Assembly (NCBI GenBank): GCA_022824805.1 | Contig: JAJDZE010000165.1 | Coordinates: 1 to 64,000, forward strand | Direction of reading: 5' to 3' | DNA from: Acidimicrobiia bacterium | Lineage (GTDB): Bacteria > Actinomycetota > Acidimicrobiia > Acidimicrobiales > Poriferisodalaceae | DNA length: 64,000 nucleotides | Shown: piece by piece, positions 37,370 to 47,259 of the stretch | How the letters are laid out: each line of letters starts with the position of its first letter | Numbering within the stretch: the stretch's first letter is position 1 | Notes under the pieces: generated by a model | The model's input: only the letters and a program-made list of their open reading frames with translations | Database searches by the model: none | Told to the model about the DNA's origin: nothing | Made by a program: the position numbers and the translations under genes

Positions 37370-38701
37370 GTGGCGATCACGATTCCTGAACCTGATGTCA
37401 ACAATGTGTGGCGACTCGAGACGCCGGGCAACGAGGGGTGGGTGCGCTCGGCACGGCCAGATGCCGACGACAAGTTCTTCATGTGCTCGGCGGACGGTCA
37501 TGTGCAGGAGCCGAACACGTTTCTGTACGACCGCATCGACCCGGCGTATCACCACCGGCTGCCGACCATCGCTGTGACCAAGGCGATGGACGTGCACGGC
37601 AAGGGTGCCAAAGGCAACGGCGCCAAAGGGGAGGGCAGCGGTGCCACTGGCGCGGCCAGCGGTGGTGCGACCGAGGAGCAGTTCTTCCAGAAGGCTGAGG
37701 GGTTCCGGCCCGCCAAGCTCAACTGGACGAAGCCTTTCGAAGGGCACGAGAAGCTGCGCAACCAGTCCGGGCGCAGCCCCGAGGCCCGCTTGGCTGATCT
37801 GGCGCTGGACGGCTGCGACGCGGAGATCCTGTTTCCGAACAAGGGCTTGAGCATCTGGGCCACGCCCGATGCCGACTTCAGCCACGCCATGTGCCGGGCC
37901 TACAACGAATGGGCCTGGGAAGAGTTCGCCGACCACAACGACCGGCTGGCCCCGATGGCCTGCATCGCGCCCGCGGCGCTCGACAAGGCCATCGCGGAGA
38001 TCCAGCGTTGCGCGGCGCTCGGGTTCAAGGGCCTGAGCCTGCCCGCCAAACCCGTCTTCGGCCCGCCCGACGTGGACGACCTCAACTACAACCTGCGCGA
38101 GATGGAGCCGCTGTGGGACTGCATCGACGAGGTCGCGCTGCCGGTCACGTTCCACGTCTCGACCGGGCGAGACCCGCGCACCTCGCGCAGCCAGGGCGGC
38201 GCCGTCATCAACTACGCCGTGCACTCGCTGGCGCCCACCATGGAGCCGCTGGTCAACATCTGCGCCTCGGGCGTTGCCGAGCGGCACCCGGAGCTGCAGT
38301 TCGGCTCGATCGAGGCCGGCATCGGCTGGGTGCCGTGGATGCTCACCGCCATGGACGAGGCCTACCTCAAGCACCACATGTGGGTGCGGCCCAAGCTCGA
38401 GATGCTGCCCAGCGAGTACTTCAAGCGGCAGGGCTTCGCCAGCTTCCAGGAAGATGCCGCCGGCCTGGACCTGGCCCGCGAGCACGGCTTGGTCGACAAC
38501 TTCCTGTGGGCGAACGACTTCCCGCACCACGAGGGCTCGTGGCCCTATTCGGCCCAGGCCATCGAGCGCACCATGAGCCACCTCGACGACGGCGAACGGG
38601 CCAAGATCCTGGGCCTCAACAGCGCCCGCATCTTCCGCTTCGACATCCCCGAGCGCTACCTGCACCACCCCGACGCTGCCGCAGTCGCGACCCTGCGCTG
38701 A
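37370..38701 (+). CDS. amidohydrolase family (amidohydrolase_2, ACMSD-like metal-dependent hydrolase)
   Basis: SADGHVQEPNTFLYDRI, AEILFPNKGLSIWA, CRAYNEWAWEEFADHNDRLAPMACI, NDFPHHEGSWPYS. Confidence 0.85.
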   Translation: MAITIPEPDVNNVWRLETPGNEGWVRSARPDADDKFFMCSADGHVQEPNTFLYDRIDPAYHHRLPTIAVTKAMDVHGKGAKGNGAKGEGSGATGAASGGATEEQFFQKAEGFRPAKLNWTKPFEGHEKLRNQSGRSPEARLADLALDGCDAEILFPNKGLSIWATPDADFSHAMCRAYNEWAWEEFADHNDRLAPMACIAPAALDKAIAEIQRCAALGFKGLSLPAKPVFGPPDVDDLNYNLREMEPLWDCIDEVALPVTFHVSTGRDPRTSRSQGGAVINYAVHSLAPTMEPLVNICASGVAERHPELQFGSIEAGIGWVPWMLTAMDEAYLKHHMWVRPKLEMLPSEYFKRQGFASFQEDAAGLDLAREHGLVDNFLWANDFPHHEGSWPYSAQAIERTMSHLDDGERAKILGLNSARIFRFDIPERYLHHPDAAAVATLR

Positions 38702-38740
38702 AACCAGCGCGAACACGTCGCCGCAGCGGCCGCTGGATTG

Positions 38741-39682
38741 CTAGGCGTTGACGGCGTAGGGCACGGGGTCGCCGGCTAGGGCCAGGTTGACCTGCTCGGC
38801 GATCTGGGTGCCGGCGCGGTCTTGCGCCTCGGTGGTGCTGGCGCCGAGGTGCGGGGTGGCCACCACATCGGGTCGGCCGAACAGCGGCGACTCGGTTGCC
38901 GGCTCGGTTTCGTAAACATCCACTGCGATGCCGCCGAGCCGGCCGGCGTTCAATGCAGCGGCAGCCGCCGCCTCGTCGAGGATGCCCCCACGGGCGGTGT
39001 TGACGATTAACGCGTGCGGGCGGCACTTGGCCAGGTTCTCGGCGCCCAGCAGCCCCGCCGTCTCGGGCGAGCTGGGCATGTGCAGCGTGATGATGTCCGA
39101 TCGCTCCAGCAGTTCGGGGAGTTCCACCATCTCGACGTCGGCGGCTCGGCCGGACTCCGCGCTCACATAGGGGTCGTAGGAGATGAGCGCTACGTCGAAC
39201 GGTGCGATCCGCTGCGCGACCAAGCGGCCGACTCGGCCGAGGCCCACGATCCCGATCGTCTTGCGGTAGATCTCCATGCCGCCCCAGCGGCTGCGCTCCC
39301 AGCGGCCGTCGGCGAGCGCCTGGTGTGCTTGGGGCACGTGGCGAGCCAACGCCAGCATGAGCGCCACGGTCATCTCCGCCGCAGACACCACGTTGCTGGA
39401 CGGCGCGTTGCACACGAGCACGCCGCGCTCGGTCGCTGCAGCGACATCGACGTTGTCGAGCCCTACGCCGGCGCGCCCGACAACGACGAGCGAGTCGCCG
39501 GCTGCCAGAAGATCAGCATCGACGTGAGTGGCCGAGCGGATGACCAGCGCCTGTGCCCCGGCGACGGCGTCGCGCAGCTCGTCGGGGCTGAGCCCCGTAC
39601 GGACATCGACGTCATGATCGGCCGCGCGCAGCAATTCGAGGCCGGCGTCGGCCAACTTCTCGGCAACCAGGACCCGTGCCAT
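38741..39682 (-). CDS. serA: D-3-phosphoglycerate dehydrogenase, short form without regulatory domains
   Basis: VLVAEKLADAGLELLRAADHDVDVRTGLSPDEL, GRAGVGLDNVDVAAATERGVLVCNAPSSNVVSAAE, IGIVGLGRVGRLVAQR. Stops at ...LALAGDPVPYAVNA, where longer SerA proteins continue into ASB/ACT domains. Confidence 0.85.
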   Translation of the reverse strand: MARVLVAEKLADAGLELLRAADHDVDVRTGLSPDELRDAVAGAQALVIRSATHVDADLLAAGDSLVVVGRAGVGLDNVDVAAATERGVLVCNAPSSNVVSAAEMTVALMLALARHVPQAHQALADGRWERSRWGGMEIYRKTIGIVGLGRVGRLVAQRIAPFDVALISYDPYVSAESGRAADVEMVELPELLERSDIITLHMPSSPETAGLLGAENLAKCRPHALIVNTARGGILDEAAAAAALNAGRLGGIAVDVYETEPATESPLFGRPDVVATPHLGASTTEAQDRAGTQIAEQVNLALAGDPVPYAVNA

Positions 39683-39779
39683 GTGTGTCGCCTCTAGCCC
39701 TCGGTCCACGCGACGCCGTCGTAGGGGCCGGATCTCAGAGCCACGGCGGCCAGACGAGTCCGACACCTGCTCACGAGGT

Positions 39780-40976
39780 TCATGGCGCGACCAGGTCTGC
39801 GAGGCGGCTGATGCCTTCGGCCAGGTCGTCGAGGCCGAGGGCGAACGAGAAGCGCGCATAGCCGGGGGCGCCGAAGGCCTCGCCGGGCACGAACGCCACC
39901 TTGGCGTGCTCGAGCACGGCCGTCGCCAACTCGAGCGTGGTCGTGACTTCCGTGCCGCCGTAGCGGTGTCCCAGCAGCCCTTCCATGTTGGGGAATGCGT
40001 AGAAGGCGCCTTCGGGCTCGGGGCAGTCGACGCCCTCGATCGAGTTGAGCATCTCGGTGATGCGTTGGCGCCGCGTATCGAACGCTGATCGCATCATCGA
40101 CACCGCCTCGAGATCTCCCGATACGGCAGCGAGCGCAGCCGCCTGGGCCACGTTGCAGACGTTGGAGGTCGCGTGGCTCTGCAGGTTGGTGGCCGCCGCG
40201 ATCACGTCTGACGGTCCGGCCATCCAGCCGACCCGCCAGCCGGTCATGGCGTAGGTCTTGGCCACGCCGTTCAGCACGACGCAGCGGTCGGCAATCTCGG
40301 GCACCAGTACGGGGAGCGAGTGGTGCTCGGCGTCGCCGTAGGTCAGGTGCTCGTAGATCTCGTCGGTGATGACCCACAAGCCGTGCTCGAGCGCCCACTG
40401 GCCGATCGCCACGATCTCGTCGCGCGGGTAGACGGCGCCGGTCGGGTTCGACGGCGACACGAACAACAGGGCCTTGGTGCGGTCGGTTCGCGCCGCCTCG
40501 AGCTGTTCGACGCTGACCCTGAAGCCCGACTCGATGCCGGCGAACACCTCGGTCGGCACGCCTCCGAACACCCGGATCGCCTCGGGATAGGTCGTCCAGT
40601 AGGGCGCAGGCAGCAGCACTTCGTCGCCGGGGTCCACCAGCGCGGCCATGGTGTTGTACACGGCCTGCTTGCCGCCGTTGGTGACCAGGAACTGGCTGGC
40701 TTCCCAGTCGAGACCGCTGTCTCGCTTGGTCTTGGCTGCCAGAGCGGCTTTCAGCGCGGGCTGCCCCCCTGCGGGCGAATAGCGGTGATTGGCAGCGTCG
40801 CGGCACGCGGCTACCGCTGCGTCCACGATGTGGGGAGGAGTCGGGAAGTCGGGTTCGCCGGCACCGAAGCCGATCACGTTCTCACCCGCTGCCCGCAGCG
40901 CCTTGGCCTTGGCATCCACCGCCAAGGTTGCCGACGGCGCGATGGCTGCCAGCGCTGTAGATACTCGATTGCTCAT
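39780..40976 (-). CDS. aspC: aspartate aminotransferase (class I/II PLP aminotransferase)
   Basis: [61 protein letters not shown] (PLP-Lys motif). Confidence 0.92.
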   Translation of the reverse strand: MSNRVSTALAAIAPSATLAVDAKAKALRAAGENVIGFGAGEPDFPTPPHIVDAAVAACRDAANHRYSPAGGQPALKAALAAKTKRDSGLDWEASQFLVTNGGKQAVYNTMAALVDPGDEVLLPAPYWTTYPEAIRVFGGVPTEVFAGIESGFRVSVEQLEAARTDRTKALLFVSPSNPTGAVYPRDEIVAIGQWALEHGLWVITDEIYEHLTYGDAEHHSLPVLVPEIADRCVVLNGVAKTYAMTGWRVGWMAGPSDVIAAATNLQSHATSNVCNVAQAAALAAVSGDLEAVSMMRSAFDTRRQRITEMLNSIEGVDCPEPEGAFYAFPNMEGLLGHRYGGTEVTTTLELATAVLEHAKVAFVPGEAFGAPGYARFSFALGLDDLAEGISRLADLVAP

Positions 40977-41162
40977 TGGGCGTCTCCCGTCTGCTCGACG
41001 CGCTGCCACGAACGCCCGACAGTCTCGCCGCCCAGCGGCCGCATCAGGCGCGGAGAACCCTCCTCGGCGGCGTCAGGCGTGAAGTCACTGTCGAACTTCG
41101 TCGGCGACTTGTAGCGAAAATGTGGTTGTCGGCAGCACGGCCGGGCGCAATAGTTGCAGCCA

Positions 41163-42311
41163 ATGGCTGGCACACCCTCATCGATTTCGATTCCCGCCGA
41201 GCTGCGACCTGCCGATGGGCGCTTCGGCTCGGGGCCGTCCAAGGTTCGGCCCGAGGCCGTCCAGGCACTCGAAGCTCGTGCGCTCGACTACATGGGCACA
41301 TCGCATCGTCGCACCGGGGTGCGATCTGTGGTGGGCCGGCTGCGTGCAGCCATGACCGAGCTGTTCGGACTCAGCGACGGCTGGGAGGTGGTGCTGGGCA
41401 ACGGCGGCAGCACCGGCTTCTGGGACGCAGCGGCCTTCTCGCTGATCGAGCGGCGCGCCCAGCACCTGACCTTCGGCGAGTTCTCCGAGAAGTTCTCGGC
41501 CGTCACTGCAGCCGCCCCGCACCTCGACGACCCGGTGGTGATCACGGCGCCGTACGGCAGCCACCCCGTGCCCGAAGCCGCAGATCCCGCGGAGATCGAC
41601 GTGTACGCGCTCACGCACAACGAGACGTCGACCGGCGTGGCGATGCCGCTGGCGCAGCCGCAACTGAACCCGTGCCGGCAAGGCGCTGCACCGGCACTCG
41701 TCTTGGCCGACGCCACCTCGGCGGCCGGCGCGATCGCGTGGGATCCCCGCTATGTCGACTGTTACTACTTCGCCCCGCAGAAGGCGTTTGCGGCCGATGG
41801 CGGGCTGTTCATCGCGCTGTGCTCGCCGGCTGCCGTCGAGCGGATTGAGCGGATCGATGCTTCGGGTCGCTACAAGCCCGCCACGCTCGACCTGGCGATC
41901 GCCGCCCGCAATTCTCGCCAGGACCAGACCTACAACACGCCGGCGCTGGCCACCATTCTGCTGACGCTCGAGACCGCAGAGTGGATGCTCGACGGCGGCG
42001 GGCTCGGCTGGGCTGCGTCCCGCTCGGCGGCATCCAGCGGTGCCGTGTACGGCTGGGCGGCAGAACGCGACTTCGCAGCGCCGTTCGTTGCAGACGAGGC
42101 CATGCGCTCCCCCGTCGTGTGCACCATCGACTTCGAAGGCGTCAGCGCAGACGACATCGCGGCGGCACTGCGGGCCAACGACATCGTCGACACCGAGGGC
42201 TACCGCAAGCTAGGCCGCAACCAGCTGCGCATCGCCGCCTTCCCTGCGATCGATCCGGCCGACGCAGAGGCCCTCACCGCCTGCATCGACTACCTCGTCG
42301 AACGCCTCTGA
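41163..42311 (+). CDS. serC: phosphoserine aminotransferase
   Basis: RFGSGPSKVRPEAVQAL, LGNGGSTGFWDAAAFSLIE, DATSAAGAIAWDPRYVDCYYFAPQKAFAADGGLF. Confidence 0.9.
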   Translation: MAGTPSSISIPAELRPADGRFGSGPSKVRPEAVQALEARALDYMGTSHRRTGVRSVVGRLRAAMTELFGLSDGWEVVLGNGGSTGFWDAAAFSLIERRAQHLTFGEFSEKFSAVTAAAPHLDDPVVITAPYGSHPVPEAADPAEIDVYALTHNETSTGVAMPLAQPQLNPCRQGAAPALVLADATSAAGAIAWDPRYVDCYYFAPQKAFAADGGLFIALCSPAAVERIERIDASGRYKPATLDLAIAARNSRQDQTYNTPALATILLTLETAEWMLDGGGLGWAASRSAASSGAVYGWAAERDFAAPFVADEAMRSPVVCTIDFEGVSADDIAAALRANDIVDTEGYRKLGRNQLRIAAFPAIDPADAEALTACIDYLVERL

Positions 42312-42354
42312 CGCGCCAGCAAGCAACCCAACCGAAAGCCCCTAGGGCCGTTGC

Positions 42355-42867
42355 TCAGGTGCGGACGACCAAGGTGCCTGCCGCCTTGTCGTGCCAGCCT
42401 TGGTAGACGCGATCCCAAGTGAGGCTGATGTAGCACAGCAGTGCCGCGAGCGGTCCGACTATGGGAATGAGATAAACCAGTCCAGGAATGGCCCAACGGC
42501 CGACCGCCTTGCCCCAACCGGGCACGCCACCGTGCGCAGCGTTGACCACCTTGATGCCGACCATTCGCTTGCCGAGCGTCCGGCCCCAGAGTGCGACTTG
42601 CACGACTTCATACACGAGGAACAGCACGGAACTCCACAGGAATACCCCGGTGAGGCGATCCGCGATCTGCTCAGCGTCATCCGATTCGCCCAGAACGATG
42701 AAGAGCGCCACGGCGACATCGAACACGCTGACGATGATGAAGTCGAGTATCCGGGCGGCACATCGCTGACCGGACCTCGCTAATTCGACAGTTTCACCAC
42801 TTGCCAATTCGGCCCAGCCTGTTCGGCGCCCTCCGTCTGACATGGGTGGTTCGCTGGAATCGCTCAA
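42355..42867 (-). CDS. RDD family membrane protein
   Basis: RCAARILDFIIVSVFDVAVALFIV...LFLVYEVVQVALWGRTLGKRMVGIKVVNA: RDD-domain pattern. Confidence 0.85.
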   Translation of the reverse strand: MSDSSEPPMSDGGRRTGWAELASGETVELARSGQRCAARILDFIIVSVFDVAVALFIVLGESDDAEQIADRLTGVFLWSSVLFLVYEVVQVALWGRTLGKRMVGIKVVNAAHGGVPGWGKAVGRWAIPGLVYLIPIVGPLAALLCYISLTWDRVYQGWHDKAAGTLVVRT

Positions 42868-42909
42868 GGGTCGCCTCCGTAGTGATCGTGTTCAGCTGGC
42901 CCGCGCATG

Positions 42910-43533
42910 CTAATTCTGCGCCGGATCGTCTGGGTAGTGGGCAAGCAGCCGGGCGGGCGGTGACTGGCGCGCCAGCACGTCGTACCAGAGCGTGGTGGCC
43001 TCGGCAGTCAGATCGCCGGGCATCGAGTCGAACACCCACCAGCAGCCAGACTGCAGCTCGCTTCGCAACTGGCCGGGCCCCCAGCCCGCGTGCCCGCCAT
43101 AGATCCGGACGGCAACGACTGCGGAGTCCAGTTCGGCCGGATCGGCAGTGAGATCGACCAGCCCGACCGTCCTGTTGACGGTGCGCCACACGCCGCCGAC
43201 CTCGGACGGCTCGGATCCCGAGCCTTGGGGCGACAGTGACTCGCCGGCGCGCGTTTCTGCTGTTGCCCCGAGCGCGAGCAGACCCTGCGGCTCGACCGGC
43301 CCGCCGAGCCCCACTGCGGCCTCCTCAGCGAAGCGTGACGCCCAGCGTGGAACCGCGGCAGCGCACGAGATGTCCGACACGCGGTTGATGACCACGCCCA
43401 GCGTGCCCGCTTCCTGATGTTCGATGACGAACACGACGGTGCGATCGAAGTTGGGATCCACCAAGCGTGGCGTCGCCACCAGCAGGTCACCCGCAGCGGG
43501 CACCCGCACCGGCGTCACGACTACCTCGACCAC
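42910..43533 (-). CDS. YqgE/AlgH (UPF0301) family protein
   Basis: GDLLVATPRLVDPNFDRTVVFVIEHQEAGTLGVVINRVSD, GGPVEPQGLLALG, IYGGHAGWGPGQLRSELQSGCWWV. GTG start at 43533 preferred. Confidence 0.88.
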   Translation of the reverse strand: MVEVVVTPVRVPAAGDLLVATPRLVDPNFDRTVVFVIEHQEAGTLGVVINRVSDISCAAAVPRWASRFAEEAAVGLGGPVEPQGLLALGATAETRAGESLSPQGSGSEPSEVGGVWRTVNRTVGLVDLTADPAELDSAVVAVRIYGGHAGWGPGQLRSELQSGCWWVFDSMPGDLTAEATTLWYDVLARQSPPARLLAHYPDDPAQN

Positions 43534-43612
43534 GCCCCGATTCTGCCACCACGCTGCAACATCGCAGGCGCCCCGAACCGGGTGCGCCGCCAAGTGCGAA
43601 GCGCTCAAAGCT

Positions 43613-44650
43613 TCAGGAAACGGCGCCGCCTGAGGCTGCGGTGACGTCTTGGCGGCCGGCGGTGATCCACGGCATCATCGCCCGCAGCTCCGCGCCGACC
43701 TGCTCGATGGGGTGCTGCTTGCCTTCCTCGACCATCCGGCGGTAGTTGGGCAGCCCGTTGCGGTTCTCGTCGATCCACTCCCGGGCGAAGCTGCCGTCCT
43801 GGATCTCGGCCAGGATGCGCTTCATCTCGGCTCGGGTCTCGTCGGTGATGATGCGTGCGCCGCGGGTCATGTCGCCGTACTCGGCCGTGGTCGAGATGGA
43901 GTAGCGCATGCCCGAGATGCCGGCCTCGTAGATGAAGTCGACGATCAGCTTCACCTCGTGCAACGTCTCGAAGTAGGCCGACTCGGGCTGGTAGCCAGCC
44001 TCCACCAGCGTCTCGTAACCGGCCCGGATCAGCTCGGTGAGGCCGCCGCAGAGCACCACCTGCTCGCCGAACAGGTCGGTCTCGGTTTCCTCAGCAAACG
44101 TGGTGGTGAGCACGCCGCCCCGTGTGCCGCCGATGCCCTTGGCGTAGGCCAAGGCGTCGGCCAGCGCACGGCCGCTGGCGTCTTGGTGAATCGCCACGAG
44201 CGCAGGGACGCCGCCGCCCTCGACGTAGGTGCGCCGGACGTTGTGGCCCGGCCCCTTGGGGGCGATCATCCACACATCGACCTCGTCGGGCGGGCTGATC
44301 TGACCGAAGTGAATGTTGAAACCATGCGAGAAAGCAATCGCGTTGCCCGGCTGCAGGTTCGGCGCGATCGAATCCTCGTAGATGGCGGCCTGGTCGGTAT
44401 CGGGCAGCGCCATCATGATGATGTCGGCCTCGGCAGCGGCACCCGCCACATCGGCGACGCGCAGGCCCTCGGCCTCGGCCTTGGCACGAGACGACGAGCC
44501 GGCCCGCAGCCCCACCACGACGTCCACGCCGCTGTCACGCAAGTTCAGGGCGTGAGCATGGCCCTGGGAGCCATAGCCCATCACCGCCACCGTGCGGCCA
44601 GACAGCTGGCCGAGGTCGGCGTCTTCCTCGTAATAGATCGTGGCGGGCAT
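43613..44650 (-). CDS. ilvC: ketol-acid reductoisomerase
   Basis: [80 protein letters not shown]. Confidence 0.95.
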   Translation of the reverse strand: MPATIYYEEDADLGQLSGRTVAVMGYGSQGHAHALNLRDSGVDVVVGLRAGSSSRAKAEAEGLRVADVAGAAAEADIIMMALPDTDQAAIYEDSIAPNLQPGNAIAFSHGFNIHFGQISPPDEVDVWMIAPKGPGHNVRRTYVEGGGVPALVAIHQDASGRALADALAYAKGIGGTRGGVLTTTFAEETETDLFGEQVVLCGGLTELIRAGYETLVEAGYQPESAYFETLHEVKLIVDFIYEAGISGMRYSISTTAEYGDMTRGARIITDETRAEMKRILAEIQDGSFAREWIDENRNGLPNYRRMVEEGKQHPIEQVGAELRAMMPWITAGRQDVTAASGGAVS

Positions 44651-44706
44651 CGCTATCGCTCCTCGAAGTAATTGAGATCGCCGGAGTCTGCCGGGACCGG
44701 GCGGAC

Positions 44707-45255
44707 TTAGCTCGCCATGCCGACTGCGGGTTCGCTGGCATCGAGCGCTCGCAGTGCGATGCGCCCGGTGCGCTGCAGCACATGCAGGCCGAATGGGCGC
44801 AATTGGCGCTCGCAGCGGTCGAGCCGATCGGGATGGGCGCTGACGCTCACGATCGCCTCGTCGTCGGTGTGATCGAGCACCTCACCGCCATATTCAGAGA
44901 TGACATCGACAACCGCCGCGAGATCCACCGCCCCGACGCGGGCCAGCATCAGCTCGCGTTCGACCGAGTCGGACGGGTGGAGCTCGCTGATGTTGATCAC
45001 GTTGATCAGCTTGTCGAGCTGCTTCGCGATCTGGGTGACGTCGGTGTTGTGAACGTCGACGACGATGGTGATGCGGCTGTAGGCGGGATCGTCGGTGGGT
45101 GCGACCGCCAGGGAGAAGATGTTGAAGCCTCGACGGCTGAACAGCCCGGCGATACGCGCCAGCACGCCGAACTTGTTCTCCACGATGGCCGCGAAGATGT
45201 GGAGATCGGGCTCCCGGGGGCTGCTCGCGCCGGCACCGTCGACCTGGCCGCTCAC
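44707..45255 (-). CDS. ilvN: acetolactate synthase small (regulatory) subunit
   Basis: [51 protein letters not shown] domain. Confidence 0.93.
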   Translation of the reverse strand: MSGQVDGAGASSPREPDLHIFAAIVENKFGVLARIAGLFSRRGFNIFSLAVAPTDDPAYSRITIVVDVHNTDVTQIAKQLDKLINVINISELHPSDSVERELMLARVGAVDLAAVVDVISEYGGEVLDHTDDEAIVSVSAHPDRLDRCERQLRPFGLHVLQRTGRIALRALDASEPAVGMAS

Positions 45256-47006
45256 GACGGCGCCGAACCCTTGAGGACAGCGTCGGCGTCACCCTCGGGA
45301 CCCAGGATGATGTCGTCGTTGGAGCCGCCGGCGGGCACCATCGGGTACACCTTCTCCTCGGTGTCAACCCGGAAGTCGATCACCACGGGGCGGTCGTCGA
45401 TCGAGTTCGCCTTCGTGATCGCGGGCACCACTTCCTCAGCCGATTCGACGCGGATGCCGGCGCATCCCATGGCCTCGGCCCAGCCCACGTAGTCGGGATG
45501 ATCGGCGCTGAGGTACACCTCGCTGTAGCGCTCTGCGTAGAACAGCTCCTGCCACTGTCGCACCATGCCGAGGTACGCGTTGTTCAGGATGGCCACCTTG
45601 ACTGGGATGTTCTCGGCACTCGCCGAGATCAGCTCCTGCGCCGTCATCTGGAAGCAACCGTCGCCGTCGACGGCCCACACGGTCCGGTCCGGCTGGCCCA
45701 CCTTGGCGCCGATGGCTGCAGGCACGGCGAAGCCCATGGTGCCGAGGCCGCCTGAGTTGACCCAAGTGTAGGGGTAGTCGAACTTCCAGTACTGGCTGGC
45801 CCACATCTGGTGCTGACCCACGCCGGCCACCACGATCGTGTCATCGGGCGTGTGATCACGCAGCTGCTCCACCACGTATTGCGGCTTGAGCGGATGGCCG
45901 CCCGACGGCTGGTCGTATTGCAGCGGGTACTGCTCCTGCCAGCCAGAAATGGTCGACTTCCATGCCGACCGATCCGCCATCGCAGCCGTGGTGTCGCTGC
46001 CGTCAGCCGGTCGCAGCGCTGCAATCAGCGCCTCGACCGCCAACCGGGCGTCGCCGGCGATCGCCACATCGGGTACGCGCACCTTGCCGTGCTCGGCCGG
46101 GTCGATGTCGACATGGATGACCTTGGCGCCGGGGGCGAAATGTGCAGGATTGCCGGTGACCCTGTCGTCAAAGCGTGCGCCGAGGTTGATGAGCAGGTCT
46201 GCCTGCTGCATCGCCGTCACCGCCGAGTAGTTGCCGTGCATGCCCGGCATGCCGAGGCAGAGCGGGTGCCGGTCGGGGAACACGCCCCGGGCCATCAGCG
46301 TGGTGACCACATGAATGTCGCACATCTCGGCGAGCTCGCGCAGCGCCTCTGCAGCGCGCGCCTTCAGCAGGCCGCCGCCCGCGTAGATCACCGGCCGCTG
46401 GGCAGTGCGGATGAGCGCAGCCGCCTCGGCGATGGCGGCCGGATCGACCGAGCTGCGGGGCTGGTAGCCGGGCAGCTCCACGCCGTCGGGCCAGTACCAG
46501 GTCATCATCTCGTTGCTGATGTCCTTGGGCAGGTCGATCAGCACGGGGCCGGGGCGGCCCGTGGTGGCGATGTGAAACGCCTCGGCCACGATGCGCGGGA
46601 TGTCGGCAGCATCGGTGACCAGGTAGTTGTGCTTGGTGACCGCCATGGTGATGCCAGTGGTGTCGCACTCCTGGAAGGCATCCGAGCCGATGGCCGACAT
46701 GGCCACCTGACCGGTGACCACCACCAGGGGGATCGAGTCCATGAAGGCATCGCACAGCGGCGTCACGATGTTGGTGGCCGCCGGACCGCTGGTGACCATC
46801 GCCACGCCGGGCTTGCCGGTGACGTGGGCATAACCCTGCGCCATGTGGCCGGCGCCTTGTTCATGGCGCACGAGGACATGGCGGATCGGCGAGTCCAGAA
46901 CGGGGTCGTAGACCGGGAGGATTGCCCCGCCGGGCAGGCCGAACATCACCTCGACACCGCTCATCTCGAGGCTTCGCATCAAGGCCTGAGCGCCGGTCAG
47001 CTCCAT
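45252..47006 (-). CDS. ilvB: acetolactate synthase large (catalytic) subunit
   Basis: [75 protein letters not shown]-binding motif. Confidence 0.95.
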   Translation of the reverse strand: MELTGAQALMRSLEMSGVEVMFGLPGGAILPVYDPVLDSPIRHVLVRHEQGAGHMAQGYAHVTGKPGVAMVTSGPAATNIVTPLCDAFMDSIPLVVVTGQVAMSAIGSDAFQECDTTGITMAVTKHNYLVTDAADIPRIVAEAFHIATTGRPGPVLIDLPKDISNEMMTWYWPDGVELPGYQPRSSVDPAAIAEAAALIRTAQRPVIYAGGGLLKARAAEALRELAEMCDIHVVTTLMARGVFPDRHPLCLGMPGMHGNYSAVTAMQQADLLINLGARFDDRVTGNPAHFAPGAKVIHVDIDPAEHGKVRVPDVAIAGDARLAVEALIAALRPADGSDTTAAMADRSAWKSTISGWQEQYPLQYDQPSGGHPLKPQYVVEQLRDHTPDDTIVVAGVGQHQMWASQYWKFDYPYTWVNSGGLGTMGFAVPAAIGAKVGQPDRTVWAVDGDGCFQMTAQELISASAENIPVKVAILNNAYLGMVRQWQELFYAERYSEVYLSADHPDYVGWAEAMGCAGIRVESAEEVVPAITKANSIDDRPVVIDFRVDTEEKVYPMVPAGGSNDDIILGPEGDADAVLKGSAPS

Positions 47007-47023
47007 GAAGATTCTCCTGAAAC

Positions 47024-47047
47024 AAAAAAGCCCCCCGAGCGGGAGGC
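47024..47047 (-). terminator. intrinsic terminator in the ilvB leader (candidate attenuator)
   Basis: Minus strand GCCTCCC-GCTC-GGGGGGC followed by TTTTTT, ending 17 nt before the ilvB ATG. Confidence 0.75.
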
Positions 47048-47074
47048 AGGGCGAGCGCGGACGAAGCGGCTCGC

Positions 47075-47173
47075 CTAGATGAGTACCCCTCCTGTCGCGC
47101 CGCGCCTCGCAGGCTCGGCCGGGCAGCCGGTTCGGCGTGCTGACGCGCTCACCGGCACATTCTGTCGTGCCAT
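47075..47173 (-). CDS. candidate ilvB leader peptide [32 protein letters not shown]
   Basis: Manual reading of the minus strand: the ORF ends GTA CTC ATC TAG (Val-Leu-Ile-stop) directly upstream of a GCGAGC...GCTCGC hairpin and the intrinsic terminator. Exact start uncertain (an internal GTG is possible). Confidence 0.5.
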   Translation of the reverse strand: MARQNVPVSASARRTGCPAEPARRGATGGVLI

Positions 47174-47259
47174 TCCGGCGTCCACAACCTCACGGGCGCG
47201 AGCGCAGCGCCAGATCGTGTGCCTGCTGTGGAGGCGGCAGGCGGGCGTACATTGGCCGC

